A stretch of 64,000 bases of DNA, taken from contig JACHLS010000009.1 of NCBI GenBank assembly GCA_014204635.1, positions 62,001-126,000 on the forward strand. The letters run 5' to 3'. Made by a program: the position numbers and the translations under genes. Positions 15,317-24,150 of the stretch are shown here, piece after piece. Position 1 is the first letter of the stretch, and every line of letters begins with the position of its first letter. Origin of the DNA: Sporosarcina luteola. GTDB lineage: Bacteria; Bacillota; Bacilli; Bacillales_A; Planococcaceae. Under the pieces are notes generated by a model. It did no database searches. It worked only from the letters and a program-made list of their open reading frames with translations, and was not told the DNA's origin.

Positions 15317-16413
15317 TTGTATTCCTCCATTTCATGTTCTAGTTGTGATACTGTCAATTCCGGTCTAACAGTGGATGGTGATTCCAAAGTCCTCGCAGCG
15401 TTTACACGGCCTGCATGAACTGCCTTATCATTGGGCCAGCCTGACACGACGCCGTGCAGCAAGCCCGAAATGAAAGCGTCGCCGGCTCCTGTCACATCCT
15501 CCACTTGCACTTCCTGGATCGCTTTTGCATGCAGGATCTGTTTCGTCTGTCGATCTGCTGTCAGGACCCCTTCCGACCCACGTGTCACAACAACGTGCTC
15601 AGCTCCTGCGTCCAGCAAAGCGAGGACAGCCCGTTCCCAATCATCGATCGTATCGATTTGGATGCCCGTATACGCCTCCGCTTCGTCTTCATTGCAAATA
15701 AACCACGTCACTCCTTCCAACGTCTCCGGCATGTTCGCCATTTTGGGTGAGGAAACCGGGACAATAGTAAGAGGCGTGCCGTGACGAACGGCTATCCGTC
15801 TTACAAATTCGGATGTTGCCTTGGCACAGTTAAGATCCATGACAATCATTGAAGCTTGGGCGATATGCCGTTCATTCAAACTGATATAATCCGGCGTAAG
15901 GCTCGCATAGACATCCATGGTCGCCATGGCAATGACAAGCTCACCATGCGGATCGAGAACGGCAGAATAGGAACCGGTCGACTCGCCGGGAAGTTGCTGG
16001 ACGGAGGACAAATCCATGAATGGTTCTGAATATGTCGTGATCAATTCCCAATCAGCATCTTGTCCAGCAACCGTCATGAGTTTAACTGCATGGCCCAGTC
16101 TCCCTAAGTTTTCTGCGATATTCCGCGCCACTCCACCGATTGCCACTGTCGCTGTCGTCGGATTGGATGTTCCAAGCTGCGCATCATTTTTTAAGTGGAA
16201 CTTCCGGTCTACGTTGGCACCGCCAATACAGACAATTTTCTGCATCTCAGGAATGACATAGGCTCGTCCTGTGATGATGCCTTTTTTCATCAAACCCGAG
16301 ATCAAATTGGCTACTGCGGGCCGAGATAATTTCATTTCATCAGCAATTTCCTGTTGGGACACAAACGGATTTTTTCGGATCAGCTCGAGGACGAGCTGCT
16401 CTTTTTCATTCAC
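15313..16413 (-). CDS. psuK: Pseudouridine kinase with N-terminal winged helix
   Basis: The 366-residue protein fuses a MarR-like winged helix (about residues 1-55: [20 protein letters not shown]) to a PfkB-type sugar kinase domain. The domain starts with [13 protein letters not shown] and carries the second PfkB signature [15 protein letters not shown] near residue 315. It phosphorylates pseudouridine for PsuG. The winged helix suggests it also binds DNA and controls its own operon; two tandem 15-bp boxes overlap its promoter. GGAGG lies upstream of the ATG. Confidence 0.9.
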   Translation of the reverse strand: MNEKEQLVLELIRKNPFVSQQEIADEMKLSRPAVANLISGLMKKGIITGRAYVIPEMQKIVCIGGANVDRKFHLKNDAQLGTSNPTTATVAIGGVARNIAENLGRLGHAVKLMTVAGQDADWELITTYSEPFMDLSSVQQLPGESTGSYSAVLDPHGELVIAMATMDVYASLTPDYISLNERHIAQASMIVMDLNCAKATSEFVRRIAVRHGTPLTIVPVSSPKMANMPETLEGVTWFICNEDEAEAYTGIQIDTIDDWERAVLALLDAGAEHVVVTRGSEGVLTADRQTKQILHAKAIQEVQVEDVTGAGDAFISGLLHGVVSGWPNDKAVHAGRVNAARTLESPSTVRPELTVSQLEHEMEEYK

Positions 16414-16440
16414 CTGTCCGGCCTCCTTTACTGAACACTT

Positions 16441-16474
16441 ATAAACATTTGTTTAAATTATAAACTTTTGTTAT
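16441..16474. promoter_or_regulatory. Tandem operator-like boxes at the psuK promoter
   Basis: ATAAACATTTGTTTA (16441-16455) and ATAAACTTTTGTTAT (16460-16474) are two near-identical, internally palindromic boxes 19 bases apart. They cover the -10 and spacer of the psuK promoter, where a repressor would block polymerase. The winged-helix domain of PsuK is the obvious candidate ligand. Confidence 0.6.
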
Positions 16475-16485
16475 GAACCATGCAA
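16457..16485 (-). promoter_or_regulatory. Sigma-A promoter of psuK-psuG
   Basis: On the minus strand TTGCAT (16485-16480) and TATAAT (16462-16457) are separated by exactly 17 bases. Confidence 0.75.
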
Positions 16486-16551
16486 GCTTTTTATTATCGT
16501 TTACGCAAACTCCCTTTTGGATACATAACAGACTAATTTTGGACAAACGGC

Positions 16552-16579
16552 ATAAAAAAAGAGTCCTTCGAAGGACTCT
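16552..16579 (-). terminator. Terminator of the yqjP-yqjQ operon
   Basis: AGAGTCCTT and AAGGACTCT (16560-16579) form a perfect stem, followed on the minus strand by a run of seven T. Confidence 0.9.
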
Positions 16580-16582
16580 CCC

Positions 16583-17341
16583 TTATTTCTTGTCAAAAAA
16601 CCGTTTCCCCCACTTCTCAATTAACCCGGGAGCAAGACTGTATAACTTACTCGTCCACCCCATATAGCCAGGCAAATTGACTTCCCTAACCGGAGTAGCA
16701 ATGATTTTGATGACGGCATTGGCAACGGTCTCGGTTGACAATAGATGGGCTCCGATCGAATCCCGATAGGTGCCGGTCGCATCCGCATGATCGAGAAATG
16801 GTGTGTCAATCGGTCCTGGATGGATGGCGGATACCTTTATGCCGCCCGAGGCAACTTCCATCCGGAGTGCGTTAATGTAGCCGATCAGTGCATGTTTCGT
16901 GGCGGCATAAACAGATGCCTTTGGCGTTGCCACTTTACCCGCCTGCGAACCGATAAAAATCAGATGTCCATCACGCCTCTCCAGCATGCCTGGCAGGAGA
17001 CGTTTTGTCAGCTTCATAGGCGCCAGTACATTCACATCCAGCATCACCTCGATTTGCCTGTCGGTCAGTTCGTGGGCTAAGGCAAAGGTGCCGACGCCGG
17101 CAGAATGAATGACAATGTCAGGAGTGCCGACTTGTTCAATTAACTTGTCGATATCCGCATCATTCCCTATATCAGCTGGAATGACAATCGCCCCCTCGTT
17201 TTGCAATTCAAACAGAGCATCGGGGGCACGACCGGTAGCAATCACCTGGTAGAGGTCTGGCATGGAAAGCAGCTGCTTCGCCACTTCCCGTCCAACACCG
17301 CTTGTTGCGCCAGTCAGAAGAACCATTTTACGATTGCTCAT
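16583..17341 (-). CDS. yqjQ: SDR-family oxidoreductase (YqjQ-like)
   Basis: This 252-residue classical SDR has the cofactor motif LTGATSGVG near the N-terminus, the HSAGVG structural motif, active-site serine in FIGSQAG and YAATK as the tyrosine-lysine pair. Start 17341 (MSNRKMVLLTG) overlaps the end of yqjP by 14 bases, so the two are translationally coupled as in B. subtilis yqjP-yqjQ. The ribosome binding site is weak, consistent with coupling. The basic residue after beta-2 (ATGRAPD) suggests NADP(H). The substrate is unknown. Confidence 0.83.
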   Translation of the reverse strand: MSNRKMVLLTGATSGVGREVAKQLLSMPDLYQVIATGRAPDALFELQNEGAIVIPADIGNDADIDKLIEQVGTPDIVIHSAGVGTFALAHELTDRQIEVMLDVNVLAPMKLTKRLLPGMLERRDGHLIFIGSQAGKVATPKASVYAATKHALIGYINALRMEVASGGIKVSAIHPGPIDTPFLDHADATGTYRDSIGAHLLSTETVANAVIKIIATPVREVNLPGYMGWTSKLYSLAPGLIEKWGKRFFDKK

Positions 17342-18269
17342 AGTATAGGACGCCGCTTTCTTCTGTTTCCCTGATGTTGCCCGTTGATAGCAGATAATCG
17401 ATTTGGCCAATCGTCTCCGACAATGTCAAACCGAGTTCCTTTTCATAGACAGCCGGGAATAATTCTTTTGTCAATTCAAAAATGGTCTTCTTGCCACTTG
17501 CCATCATTCCATACACTTTGTGCGCACGCTCTTTTTGTTTTGCAAGCCGTGATTCAATAAGCGGTTGGATACTTTGCACTTCATTTCCATGACCGCTGTA
17601 AATGATATCGACCGGCAAGTCGTGAATTCGCTGTAACGAAGCATTATATTGCAGGAGTGACCGTGGACGCGCATCATTAGGGTCGGCTGGCGGCTCGATT
17701 AATGGATTCGAGGAGACTTTTTCCAGCACAACATCCCCTCCGATCATGGCGCGATTTTTTACATTCCAGAAGACGAGATGGCTTTGCGCATGGCCCAGAG
17801 CTTCCATGACCGTCCATCCCGGATGACCGGGAAGCTCATCCCCTTCGCCAATCGTACGATCCAATGTCCGGTCACCCATTAGTGCAAGCGGCCGTTTCAT
17901 TTTCTCCACCCACGGTAAATATTGTTCCGGCACTCCTTCCTCGAGAAGGCATTGCAAATAAAACCGATCATGATAGGCTAGAAATTCTTGATCCCTCTTT
18001 AACCAAAGGTCATTATACGGATGTCCGATCACCTCTGCCCGGTCGAATGCGTCCATCCATCCTGCATGATCGGGATGATGATGTGTCAAAATGACTTGCT
18101 CTATATCTCGGAATGTATAGCCTGCTTCCTTCAGACCCCTCTTCAGGGCTTCATAGGCTTCCGGAGTTTTAGGGCCAGCGTCAACAAGCGATAATGAATC
18201 CCCCTTCATTAGAAATGCGTTCACATCTCCTACAGCAAACGGTGTAGGTATTACAATTTTATGTATCAT
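17328..18269 (-). CDS. yqjP: Metallo-beta-lactamase-fold hydrolase (YqjP-like)
   Basis: The 313-residue protein has the MBL metal motif THHHPDHAGW (about residue 66), downstream histidines in EALGHAQSH and YSGHGNE, and a metal-bridging aspartate in IGGDVV. A C-terminal winged-helix-like extension follows (about residues 235-310). Start 18269 (MIHKIVIPTPF) has AAAGGAG eight bases upstream; the 21-residue longer frame looks non-coding. Proteins of this group act on thioesters or similar substrates, but the reaction is not defined. It is coupled to yqjQ. Confidence 0.83.
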   Translation of the reverse strand: MIHKIVIPTPFAVGDVNAFLMKGDSLSLVDAGPKTPEAYEALKRGLKEAGYTFRDIEQVILTHHHPDHAGWMDAFDRAEVIGHPYNDLWLKRDQEFLAYHDRFYLQCLLEEGVPEQYLPWVEKMKRPLALMGDRTLDRTIGEGDELPGHPGWTVMEALGHAQSHLVFWNVKNRAMIGGDVVLEKVSSNPLIEPPADPNDARPRSLLQYNASLQRIHDLPVDIIYSGHGNEVQSIQPLIESRLAKQKERAHKVYGMMASGKKTIFELTKELFPAVYEKELGLTLSETIGQIDYLLSTGNIRETEESGVLYYEQS

Positions 18270-18370
18270 CTCAGAAACTCCTTTATTCGTCAGAATGAAT
18301 GGTTGTTCAGTCCATTGTACATCGTTTCCCAAATGCCGTCACCCATTGGAATCCTTCCTCCCTGAAACCT

Positions 18371-18400
18371 TTCAAGTGGTTATTCGTAGTATGATATAAT
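18371..18400 (+). promoter_or_regulatory. Extended -10 promoter of the ydjI-ydjG pair
   Basis: TATAAT (18395-18400) is preceded by TG at the extended -10 position. TTCAAG (18371-18376) lies 18 bases upstream. Confidence 0.55.
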
Positions 18401-18436
18401 GAGCGCAACAGAAGAAGGACGGAAGGGGCATATTAT

Positions 18437-19582
18437 ATGGGCATTTTCAATTTTTTTAAAAGTCAATTCATCGAAGTCATCGAGTGGACGGACCCAAACT
18501 CCAACACGATGGTCTATCGATTCCCTGTGCAAAATAATGAAATCAAGATGGGAGCCAGTTTAATTGTAAGAGAATCGCAAGTTGCAGTTTTTGTCAATGA
18601 AGGAGAAATCGCAGATATCTTCCACCCTGGTCACCATGTTCTCTATACACAAAACATGCCTGTATTGACGAAGCTCAAATCGTGGCAGACAGGTTTCAAT
18701 TCCCCTTTTAAGGCGGAAGTATATTTCGTCAATACAAAGCAATTCATTGATCAAAAATGGGGTACGTCCAACCCGATCATGATGCGAGATCGGGATTTCG
18801 GCGTGATCCGTCTGCGCGGATATGGAATTTACTCCTACAGGGTAGCAGAGCCTGTCGTATTTTTACGGGAATTGTTTGGAACGAATGCTTCTTATGATAC
18901 GCAGAGCATCGAAAGCCATTTAAAGAAAATGATCTTATCTGGTTTGACAGATCTTTTTGCGGAATCCCAAATTGCGGCTTTGGACCTGGCTATGCATTAC
19001 GATGAGTTGAGTGAAAGCGGTCGCCAGAAGATGCAGGAGCGGTTTAGCCAATTCGGGTTTGAGATCACCTCCCTTTATATTGAAAATCTTTCCTTGCCCA
19101 AAGAAGTTGAAGAGGCGATGGATAAGCGGACATCGATGGGTGTCCTCGGAAATCTGGGGCAGTACCAACAATACCAGGCAGCAGAAGCGATTCGGGATAT
19201 CGCACAGAATGAAGGAGGCGGACTTGCGGGAGCAGGCGCCAGTCTCGGAGCTGGCGCGGCACTCGGCAATGTGATGGCAGGTGCATTTGCAGCGCCCTCC
19301 CAACCCGCTCCACCGCCTGCCGTAGAGGCACAGAAAATCGCTTGCCCGCACTGTCAATCACAAATCCGGGCAACCGCGAAATTCTGCCCTGAATGTGGAC
19401 AATCGGTGCAGCCTCAAAAGGTGCCGTGCATAAATTGCCAGGCACAAATAAATGCGAATTCCAAATTCTGTGGTGATTGTGGGGCCAAACAAGTAACAGA
19501 AGTCAAGTGCCAGGCTTGCGGTGCGACGAACATCCCTTCCGCTAAATTTTGCGGAGAATGCGGCGAAGGTTTGGGCAATTAA
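18437..19582 (+). CDS. ydjI: SPFH-domain protein with C-terminal zinc ribbons (YdjI-like)
   Basis: The 381-residue protein has an N-terminal SPFH (band 7-like) domain of the virion-core subtype (about residues 25-235). A Gly/Ala/Pro-rich linker (255-295) and three consecutive zinc ribbons follow (CPHC..CPEC, CINC..CGDC, CQAC..CGEC). B. subtilis YdjI is part of the sigma-W operon pspA-ydjG-ydjH-ydjI, which deals with membrane stress. Here it is paired only with a YdjG-like gene 18 bases downstream, so a membrane-quality role is inferred from homology. Confidence 0.82.
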   Translation: MGIFNFFKSQFIEVIEWTDPNSNTMVYRFPVQNNEIKMGASLIVRESQVAVFVNEGEIADIFHPGHHVLYTQNMPVLTKLKSWQTGFNSPFKAEVYFVNTKQFIDQKWGTSNPIMMRDRDFGVIRLRGYGIYSYRVAEPVVFLRELFGTNASYDTQSIESHLKKMILSGLTDLFAESQIAALDLAMHYDELSESGRQKMQERFSQFGFEITSLYIENLSLPKEVEEAMDKRTSMGVLGNLGQYQQYQAAEAIRDIAQNEGGGLAGAGASLGAGAALGNVMAGAFAAPSQPAPPPAVEAQKIACPHCQSQIRATAKFCPECGQSVQPQKVPCINCQAQINANSKFCGDCGAKQVTEVKCQACGATNIPSAKFCGECGEGLGN

Positions 19583-19600
19583 CATGCAGGTGGTGATTGT

Positions 19601-20719
19601 ATGACGGAAGGACAACTGGATGTCTTGGAATCGAAGAAGCAAGAGGAGACGGAAGTTCTGTCTTGTGATAATTGCGGGGGGAATACTGTTTTCGATCCGG
19701 CGACCGGTTCCATGAAATGCCCGTTTTGCGGAACGGAAAATGCGATCGAGGCAACACACCATAATGTTATGGAACTTGATTTCAACGAAGGGCTTGAACA
19801 GGAGGATGTAAGCTGGAATAAGGAGAAGCGCGTTTTTCGCTGTGATGGCTGCGGCGCCGAAACGGTACTTGACCGCGATGCCGATGCTGATTTCTGTTCT
19901 TTCTGTGGTTCCAGCCATATAGCGAAGAGTGACAATCGACCGGGAATTAAACCTTCCCTCGTCGTTCCTTTTAAGGTTCCACAAGAGGAAGCCGTGGCCA
20001 AATTTAAAACATGGATCGGCAAAAGATACTTTGCCCCATCCAAACTGAAGAATTCCTATGAACTCGATCGGTTAAGCGGAGCCTATATCCCCTACTGGAC
20101 ATTCGACTCTCACACCGACTCCACTTATACCGTACGGATTGGAACCTACTATTACGTTACTGTGACGAAAACAGTATATGAGGATGGCAAGCCGAAGCAA
20201 GTGACCGAACAGGTGCGAAAGATCAGATGGCGAACGCAGCATGGCAGGTATTCGGAGTTTTTTGATGATGTACTCGTCAAAGCATCCCGCAACGTCGCCT
20301 CCGGTCTAATTGGAAACGTAGAACCGTTCCAGCTGAATCATCTCGTGGATTATAAAACGGAATACGTTTCCGGATTCCTGGCTGAACGATACTCGATTCC
20401 TCTGAAAGCCGGCTGGGAAGATGCCAAGTCTATTATGGACGTTGAAATCCGCGGTGGGATTCTAAGTCAGGAGTATGGAGACGAGGTTCAGATTATATCG
20501 GTATCGACGAACTATAAGGAGATCACGTATAAACATATTTTACTTCCTCTCTGGATTTCTTCCTTCCGCTTTAACCAAAAAATATACCGCTTTCTCGTAA
20601 ACGGCCAAACTGGAAAAGTGAGCGGCCAGGCACCAATCAGCTTCTGGAAAGTGTCATTCACCGTCCTTGCTGTACTGGCTGTTGTCGCAGTCGTTCTGTA
20701 CTTTTTCGATGTATATTAA
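19601..20719 (+). CDS. ydjG: Zinc-ribbon membrane protein (YdjG-like)
   Basis: The 372-residue protein begins with two zinc ribbons (CDNC..CPFC near residue 22, CDGC..CSFC near 85). A beta-rich domain beginning GIKPSLVVPFKV follows, and the protein ends in a single transmembrane helix (about 345-368) and a short tail, so the ribbons face the cytosol. In B. subtilis YdjG and YdjH recruit PspA to the membrane. Here YdjI is the only partner in the operon. AGGTGGTG lies before the ATG. Confidence 0.8.
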   Translation: MTEGQLDVLESKKQEETEVLSCDNCGGNTVFDPATGSMKCPFCGTENAIEATHHNVMELDFNEGLEQEDVSWNKEKRVFRCDGCGAETVLDRDADADFCSFCGSSHIAKSDNRPGIKPSLVVPFKVPQEEAVAKFKTWIGKRYFAPSKLKNSYELDRLSGAYIPYWTFDSHTDSTYTVRIGTYYYVTVTKTVYEDGKPKQVTEQVRKIRWRTQHGRYSEFFDDVLVKASRNVASGLIGNVEPFQLNHLVDYKTEYVSGFLAERYSIPLKAGWEDAKSIMDVEIRGGILSQEYGDEVQIISVSTNYKEITYKHILLPLWISSFRFNQKIYRFLVNGQTGKVSGQAPISFWKVSFTVLAVLAVVAVVLYFFDVY

Positions 20720-20723
20720 TAAG

Positions 20724-20752
20724 TTGACTTTTTTTCGCCGATATGACATAAT
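20724..20752 (+). promoter_or_regulatory. Sigma-A promoter of the proC T-box transcript
   Basis: TTGACT (20724-20729) and CATAAT (20747-20752) are separated by 17 bases, immediately before the T-box leader. Confidence 0.7.
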
Positions 20753-20764
20753 CGTTCCAATATT

Positions 20765-20998
20765 TAGAGCGATGAGGAAGATCAGTAGGATAGGTGAAGG
20801 AATTCAGAGAGCAACGTCATTGGCTGCAAGCGTTGCATCCCTCTCCCTATTTGAACCTGCTTCCGAGCTGCTGTGGAAACATGGCCGTCCCTTCCTCGTT
20901 ACGGAAGGATAAGTTGTGCCGCAGTTTGCGGCAAATGAAGGTGGTACCGCGGAAACTAGCGTTTTCGTCCTCTCAATAGGGGACGAAAACGTTTTTTT
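20765..20998 (+). promoter_or_regulatory. T-box leader, proline-specific, upstream of proC
   Basis: The leader contains the T-box core AAGGTGGTACCGCGG (20938-20952), a stem I with the GATGAGGAAGATCAGTAG start, and a specifier segment TTTGAACCTGC whose CCT (20856-20858) is a proline codon. A perfect 11-bp terminator stem (CGTTTTCGTCC 20960-20970 with GGACGAAAACG 20981-20991, then TTTTTTT) competes with the antiterminator. Uncharged tRNA-Pro should pair with the CCU specifier and allow transcription of proC and probably namA. Confidence 0.88.
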
Positions 20999-21024
20999 AT
21001 TTGAATGGAAAGGGTGTTGAAAGG

Positions 21025-21834
21025 ATGAAATCGATCGTTTTTGTAGGGGCCGGTTCCATGGCAGAAGCAATTGTGGCAGGCATCGTTGAGAATGACGTTA
21101 TGCGGGCCGATCAGGTATATATGATGAATAAATCGGATGATGATCGGCTAAAGGAAATGAAAGAAAAATATGGAGTGGGCATTGTTTGTCCGGAAAGACA
21201 GGCCCTGCAAGAAGCGGATATGATCGTTCTGGCAACGAAACCGAAGGACATTCAACAAGCCATGCAGGACATTGCCTCAGTATTAAGTAACGAGGCGGCT
21301 GTTCTCTCTGTCATAGCAGGCGTATCGATCCAGACGATGGAAAACGGTCTAGGAAAGCGGCCGATTGCCCGCTCTATGCCAAATACGTCCGCTACAATTG
21401 GAAAATCCGCAAGCGGTGTCGCCTTCAATCGATTTGTGGATGAATCGACCCGCACACATATTCTCCACTTGCTTGGATCTATTGGCATCGTCAAGGAAGT
21501 GGAAGAGGATGAGCTGCATGCGGTGACCGCCCTATCCGGCAGCGGACCGGCTTATATTTACTATATGGTGGAAGCATTAGAAGAAGCTGCGATGGCGAAC
21601 GGCTTATCAAAAGAAGTGGCACGGGATTTAATCATTCAAACTGTTGAAGGGGCCGCCGCGATGCTGAAGCAGACCGGTGACGAACCAATGGCGCTTCGAA
21701 AAAATGTCACGAGTCCTGGAGGTACGACGGAAGCTGGATTGCAAACGCTGGAAGGATGTTCGTTCAAAGAAGCGGTTGCGGCGTGTGTCAGCCGAGCGGA
21801 AGCTCGATCCCGTGAGCTTGGTGCGATGTTCTAA
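21025..21834 (+). CDS. proC: Pyrroline-5-carboxylate reductase
   Basis: ProC reduces pyrroline-5-carboxylate to proline with NAD(P)H, the last step of proline synthesis. The 269-residue protein has the N-terminal Rossmann motif [12 protein letters not shown] and the C-terminal family block [29 protein letters not shown]. Start 21025 (MKSIVFVG) is preferred to the TTG at 21001, which would add an atypical leader; GGG lies 12 bases upstream. The proline T-box ahead of it gives direct evidence of its metabolic role. Confidence 0.95.
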   Translation: MKSIVFVGAGSMAEAIVAGIVENDVMRADQVYMMNKSDDDRLKEMKEKYGVGIVCPERQALQEADMIVLATKPKDIQQAMQDIASVLSNEAAVLSVIAGVSIQTMENGLGKRPIARSMPNTSATIGKSASGVAFNRFVDESTRTHILHLLGSIGIVKEVEEDELHAVTALSGSGPAYIYYMVEALEEAAMANGLSKEVARDLIIQTVEGAAAMLKQTGDEPMALRKNVTSPGGTTEAGLQTLEGCSFKEAVAACVSRAEARSRELGAMF

Positions 21835-21904
21835 AGAGAAACTTTTGTTATACTGTAGGCGGAATGAACGCTCTTCGTGTAGCAGAAAAAGGAGGAATTT
21901 TCTC

Positions 21905-22924
21905 GTGGCATTATTGTTTGAACCTTACCAGATCCGAAATGTGTCGTTTAAAAATCGGATTGTTATGGCACCGATGTGTATGTATTCCTGTGACTCGGAG
22001 GACGGAAAGGTAATGGACTGGCATAAAATCCACTATGCATCACGGGCTGTCGGCCAAGTCGGCCTAATCATCTTGGAGGCGACAGCCGTCCAGCCGCAAG
22101 GACGAATTTCCGCACAAGACCTAGGCATCTGGGGTGAAGACCATGTAGAAGGACTATCCGAAGTAGTCGATCTTATGAAACAGCATGGAGCAGCTACCGG
22201 CATTCAGTTAGCCCACGCTGGCCGGAAAGCCACTGTGGAAGGAACAATTTACGCACCGAGCGCCATTGCGTTCAACAATCAATACAAAACGCCTGCTGAA
22301 ATGACAAAGGACGATATAGAAGAAACGATTGCCGCTTTCAAAGAAGCGGCTATCCGGTCAAAAAAAGCCGGTTTCGATGTCATTGAAATCCATGCAGCCC
22401 ATGGCTATCTCATCAACGAATTCCTCTCGCCCCTGTCAAATCAACGGACAGACGATTATGGGGGCTCCAGTGAGAAACGGTATCGGTTCTTGCGAGAGAT
22501 CATCGATCAAATCCGTTCTGTTTGGAAAGGCCCTTTATTCGTTCGAATTTCGGCACACGACTACGCGGAAGGCGGTATGGCACCACAAGATTACGTCGAA
22601 ATGGCGAGATGGATGAAAACGCAGGATGTCGATCTCATCGACGTCAGTTCAGGAGCGGTCGTTCCAGCGCGGATCGACGCGTTTCCCGGTTACCAAGTGC
22701 CATACGCCGAATTGCTGCGAAGGGAAGCCGATATCCCGACTGGAGCGGTTGGCTTGATTACATCAGCTATCCAGGCGGAGGAAATTTTGAAGAATGGGCG
22801 TGCCGATTTGGTTCTCCTCGCTCGCGAACTATTGAGGGATCCGTACTGGCCATATCGGGCAGCCAAAGAACTGAAAGTGGAGATTGAAGTACCGAAGCAA
22901 TATGACCGTGGTTGGGTTTTTTAA
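21905..22924 (+). CDS. namA: NADPH dehydrogenase (old yellow enzyme), NamA/YqjM
   Basis: This 339-residue flavoprotein of the old yellow enzyme family matches B. subtilis YqjM in length and motifs: [20 protein letters not shown] at the N-terminus with the flavin-tuning cysteine, HAGRKA, and [14 protein letters not shown] with the histidine pair. It reduces activated C=C bonds and nitro compounds with NADPH and FMN. GTG 21905 is the start (AGGAGG nine bases upstream); the long frame upstream overlaps proC and is not real. It lies 70 bases after proC without a terminator between, so it may be under the T-box too. Confidence 0.92.
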   Translation: MALLFEPYQIRNVSFKNRIVMAPMCMYSCDSEDGKVMDWHKIHYASRAVGQVGLIILEATAVQPQGRISAQDLGIWGEDHVEGLSEVVDLMKQHGAATGIQLAHAGRKATVEGTIYAPSAIAFNNQYKTPAEMTKDDIEETIAAFKEAAIRSKKAGFDVIEIHAAHGYLINEFLSPLSNQRTDDYGGSSEKRYRFLREIIDQIRSVWKGPLFVRISAHDYAEGGMAPQDYVEMARWMKTQDVDLIDVSSGAVVPARIDAFPGYQVPYAELLRREADIPTGAVGLITSAIQAEEILKNGRADLVLLARELLRDPYWPYRAAKELKVEIEVPKQYDRGWVF

Positions 22925-22945
22925 TCCATCACAATAGAACTATAT

Positions 22946-22990
22946 AATCAGGCAGTGAAAATCGAATCGTGTTTCACTGCCTGATTTTTA
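22946..22990 (+). terminator. Terminator of the proC-namA transcript
   Basis: A perfect 15-bp stem (AATCAGGCAGTGAAA 22946-22960 with TTTCACTGCCTGATT 22972-22986) is followed by TTTAT. Confidence 0.92.
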
Positions 22991-23164
22991 TGGAAAGAGC
23001 AAATCAAAGGCATTGCCCCACTCTCTTTCATTTTATTTTTGTATAAAAAGCAGTTGCTGCGCAACGACAGCAATTTGCTTATTGAGAGCTGCTAAAACAA
23101 CTAACAGATGAAATCAGAGCGGCCAGTTGAATCGGTGAAATGTTGATTCACCCATTATTCGCTT

Positions 23165-23195
23165 AGAAAAAACTGCCTCCCGGCGGGGAAACAGT
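23165..23195 (-). terminator. Terminator of the rnz-dinB transcript
   Basis: ACTGCCTCCC (23172-23181) pairs with GGGAAACAGT (23186-23195), with two G-U pairs. The minus strand then reads TTTTTTC. Confidence 0.75.
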
Positions 23196-23202
23196 CGACC
23201 TC

Positions 23203-24141
23203 TTACAATTCGGCCACAAGACCGTCTTGCAAGGTGAATTTAGAAAAGTCGTTTGCGATAAAGAGGTTTGGAAAGACCGCCTTGCCTTGGTCCAGCAGAA
23301 CCGCCAGATCTCCAGGAAGAAAGCGTGCACTGATATGATTGGCGATCAAGTTTTTTGCTTCTGCCATTTTCGCGATGGTTGCCGCATCCACTATTGTGGA
23401 ATGCCCGTAATCTGCCGCTAACTGACCGGTTTCACTGTCAAATGTCGCTTCATGGATGACGAGATCAGCCTGTTCAGAGAGTTCGATAGAGGCTTCGCAG
23501 AAGCTGGTATCCCCCAGAACGGAAAGGACGAATCCCTTTTGAGGTTCACCCGTGACCTCTTTGCTATAGACCATCCGGCCATCCTCCAATGTGATGTCCT
23601 CTCCTTGCTTCAATTTTTGTAACAAAGGCCCTTTCGGTACGCCGGCAGCAATCGCCTTGTCGATATGCAGCTTCCCTAACAACGGCTTCTGTTCAACTCG
23701 GAATCCGTAGCTTGGAACAACGTGCTGCAATCGCTTCGTCTTGACGATAAAATGATCGTTTTCAAATAGGATTCCTTCTTCAATTTCATGGACTCTCAAA
23801 GAATAGGTCAAATGGGTCTTAGTCAAACGTAATGTAGCCAAGAGCCAATCGTTCAATCCTGAAGGTCCATATATATCAAGTGGTTCATCGCCGCCTAGAA
23901 ACGATCGCGAACCCAGAAATCCCGGCAAACCGAAAATATGATCGCCATGCAAATGGGTGATAAAGATTTTATTAATCTTTCTTGGTTTAATGGTTGTATG
24001 AAGCAACTGATGCTGCGTCGCTTCACCACAATCCACCATCCAATACCCCTCTTCCTCGGCAGCCAAATTAATGACCAACGAAGAGGTATTTCGTTGTTTC
24101 GAGGGCATGCCCGCCCCTGTACCTAAAAAGATGACTTCCAT
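23203..24141 (-). CDS. rnz: Ribonuclease Z
   Basis: RNase Z is the endonuclease that removes 3' trailers from tRNA precursors lacking an encoded CCA. The 312-residue protein has the ELAC-type MBL motif THLHGDHIFGLPG, the N-terminal FLGTGAGMPSKQRNTSS block, a metal-bridging aspartate in LGDTSFCE and the C-terminal histidine in NHISARF. Length is typical. It follows dinB by nine bases, the same arrangement as the neighbouring yqjK/yqjH genes of B. subtilis. Confidence 0.94.
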   Translation of the reverse strand: MEVIFLGTGAGMPSKQRNTSSLVINLAAEEEGYWMVDCGEATQHQLLHTTIKPRKINKIFITHLHGDHIFGLPGFLGSRSFLGGDEPLDIYGPSGLNDWLLATLRLTKTHLTYSLRVHEIEEGILFENDHFIVKTKRLQHVVPSYGFRVEQKPLLGKLHIDKAIAAGVPKGPLLQKLKQGEDITLEDGRMVYSKEVTGEPQKGFVLSVLGDTSFCEASIELSEQADLVIHEATFDSETGQLAADYGHSTIVDAATIAKMAEAKNLIANHISARFLPGDLAVLLDQGKAVFPNLFIANDFSKFTLQDGLVAEL

Positions 24142-24150
24142 CGGACTTCC

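Noticed and set aside
21677..21904. N-terminal extension of the NamA frame
   Set aside because: It overlaps proC in another frame, and GTG 21905 has an ideal ribosome binding site and gives the family length.
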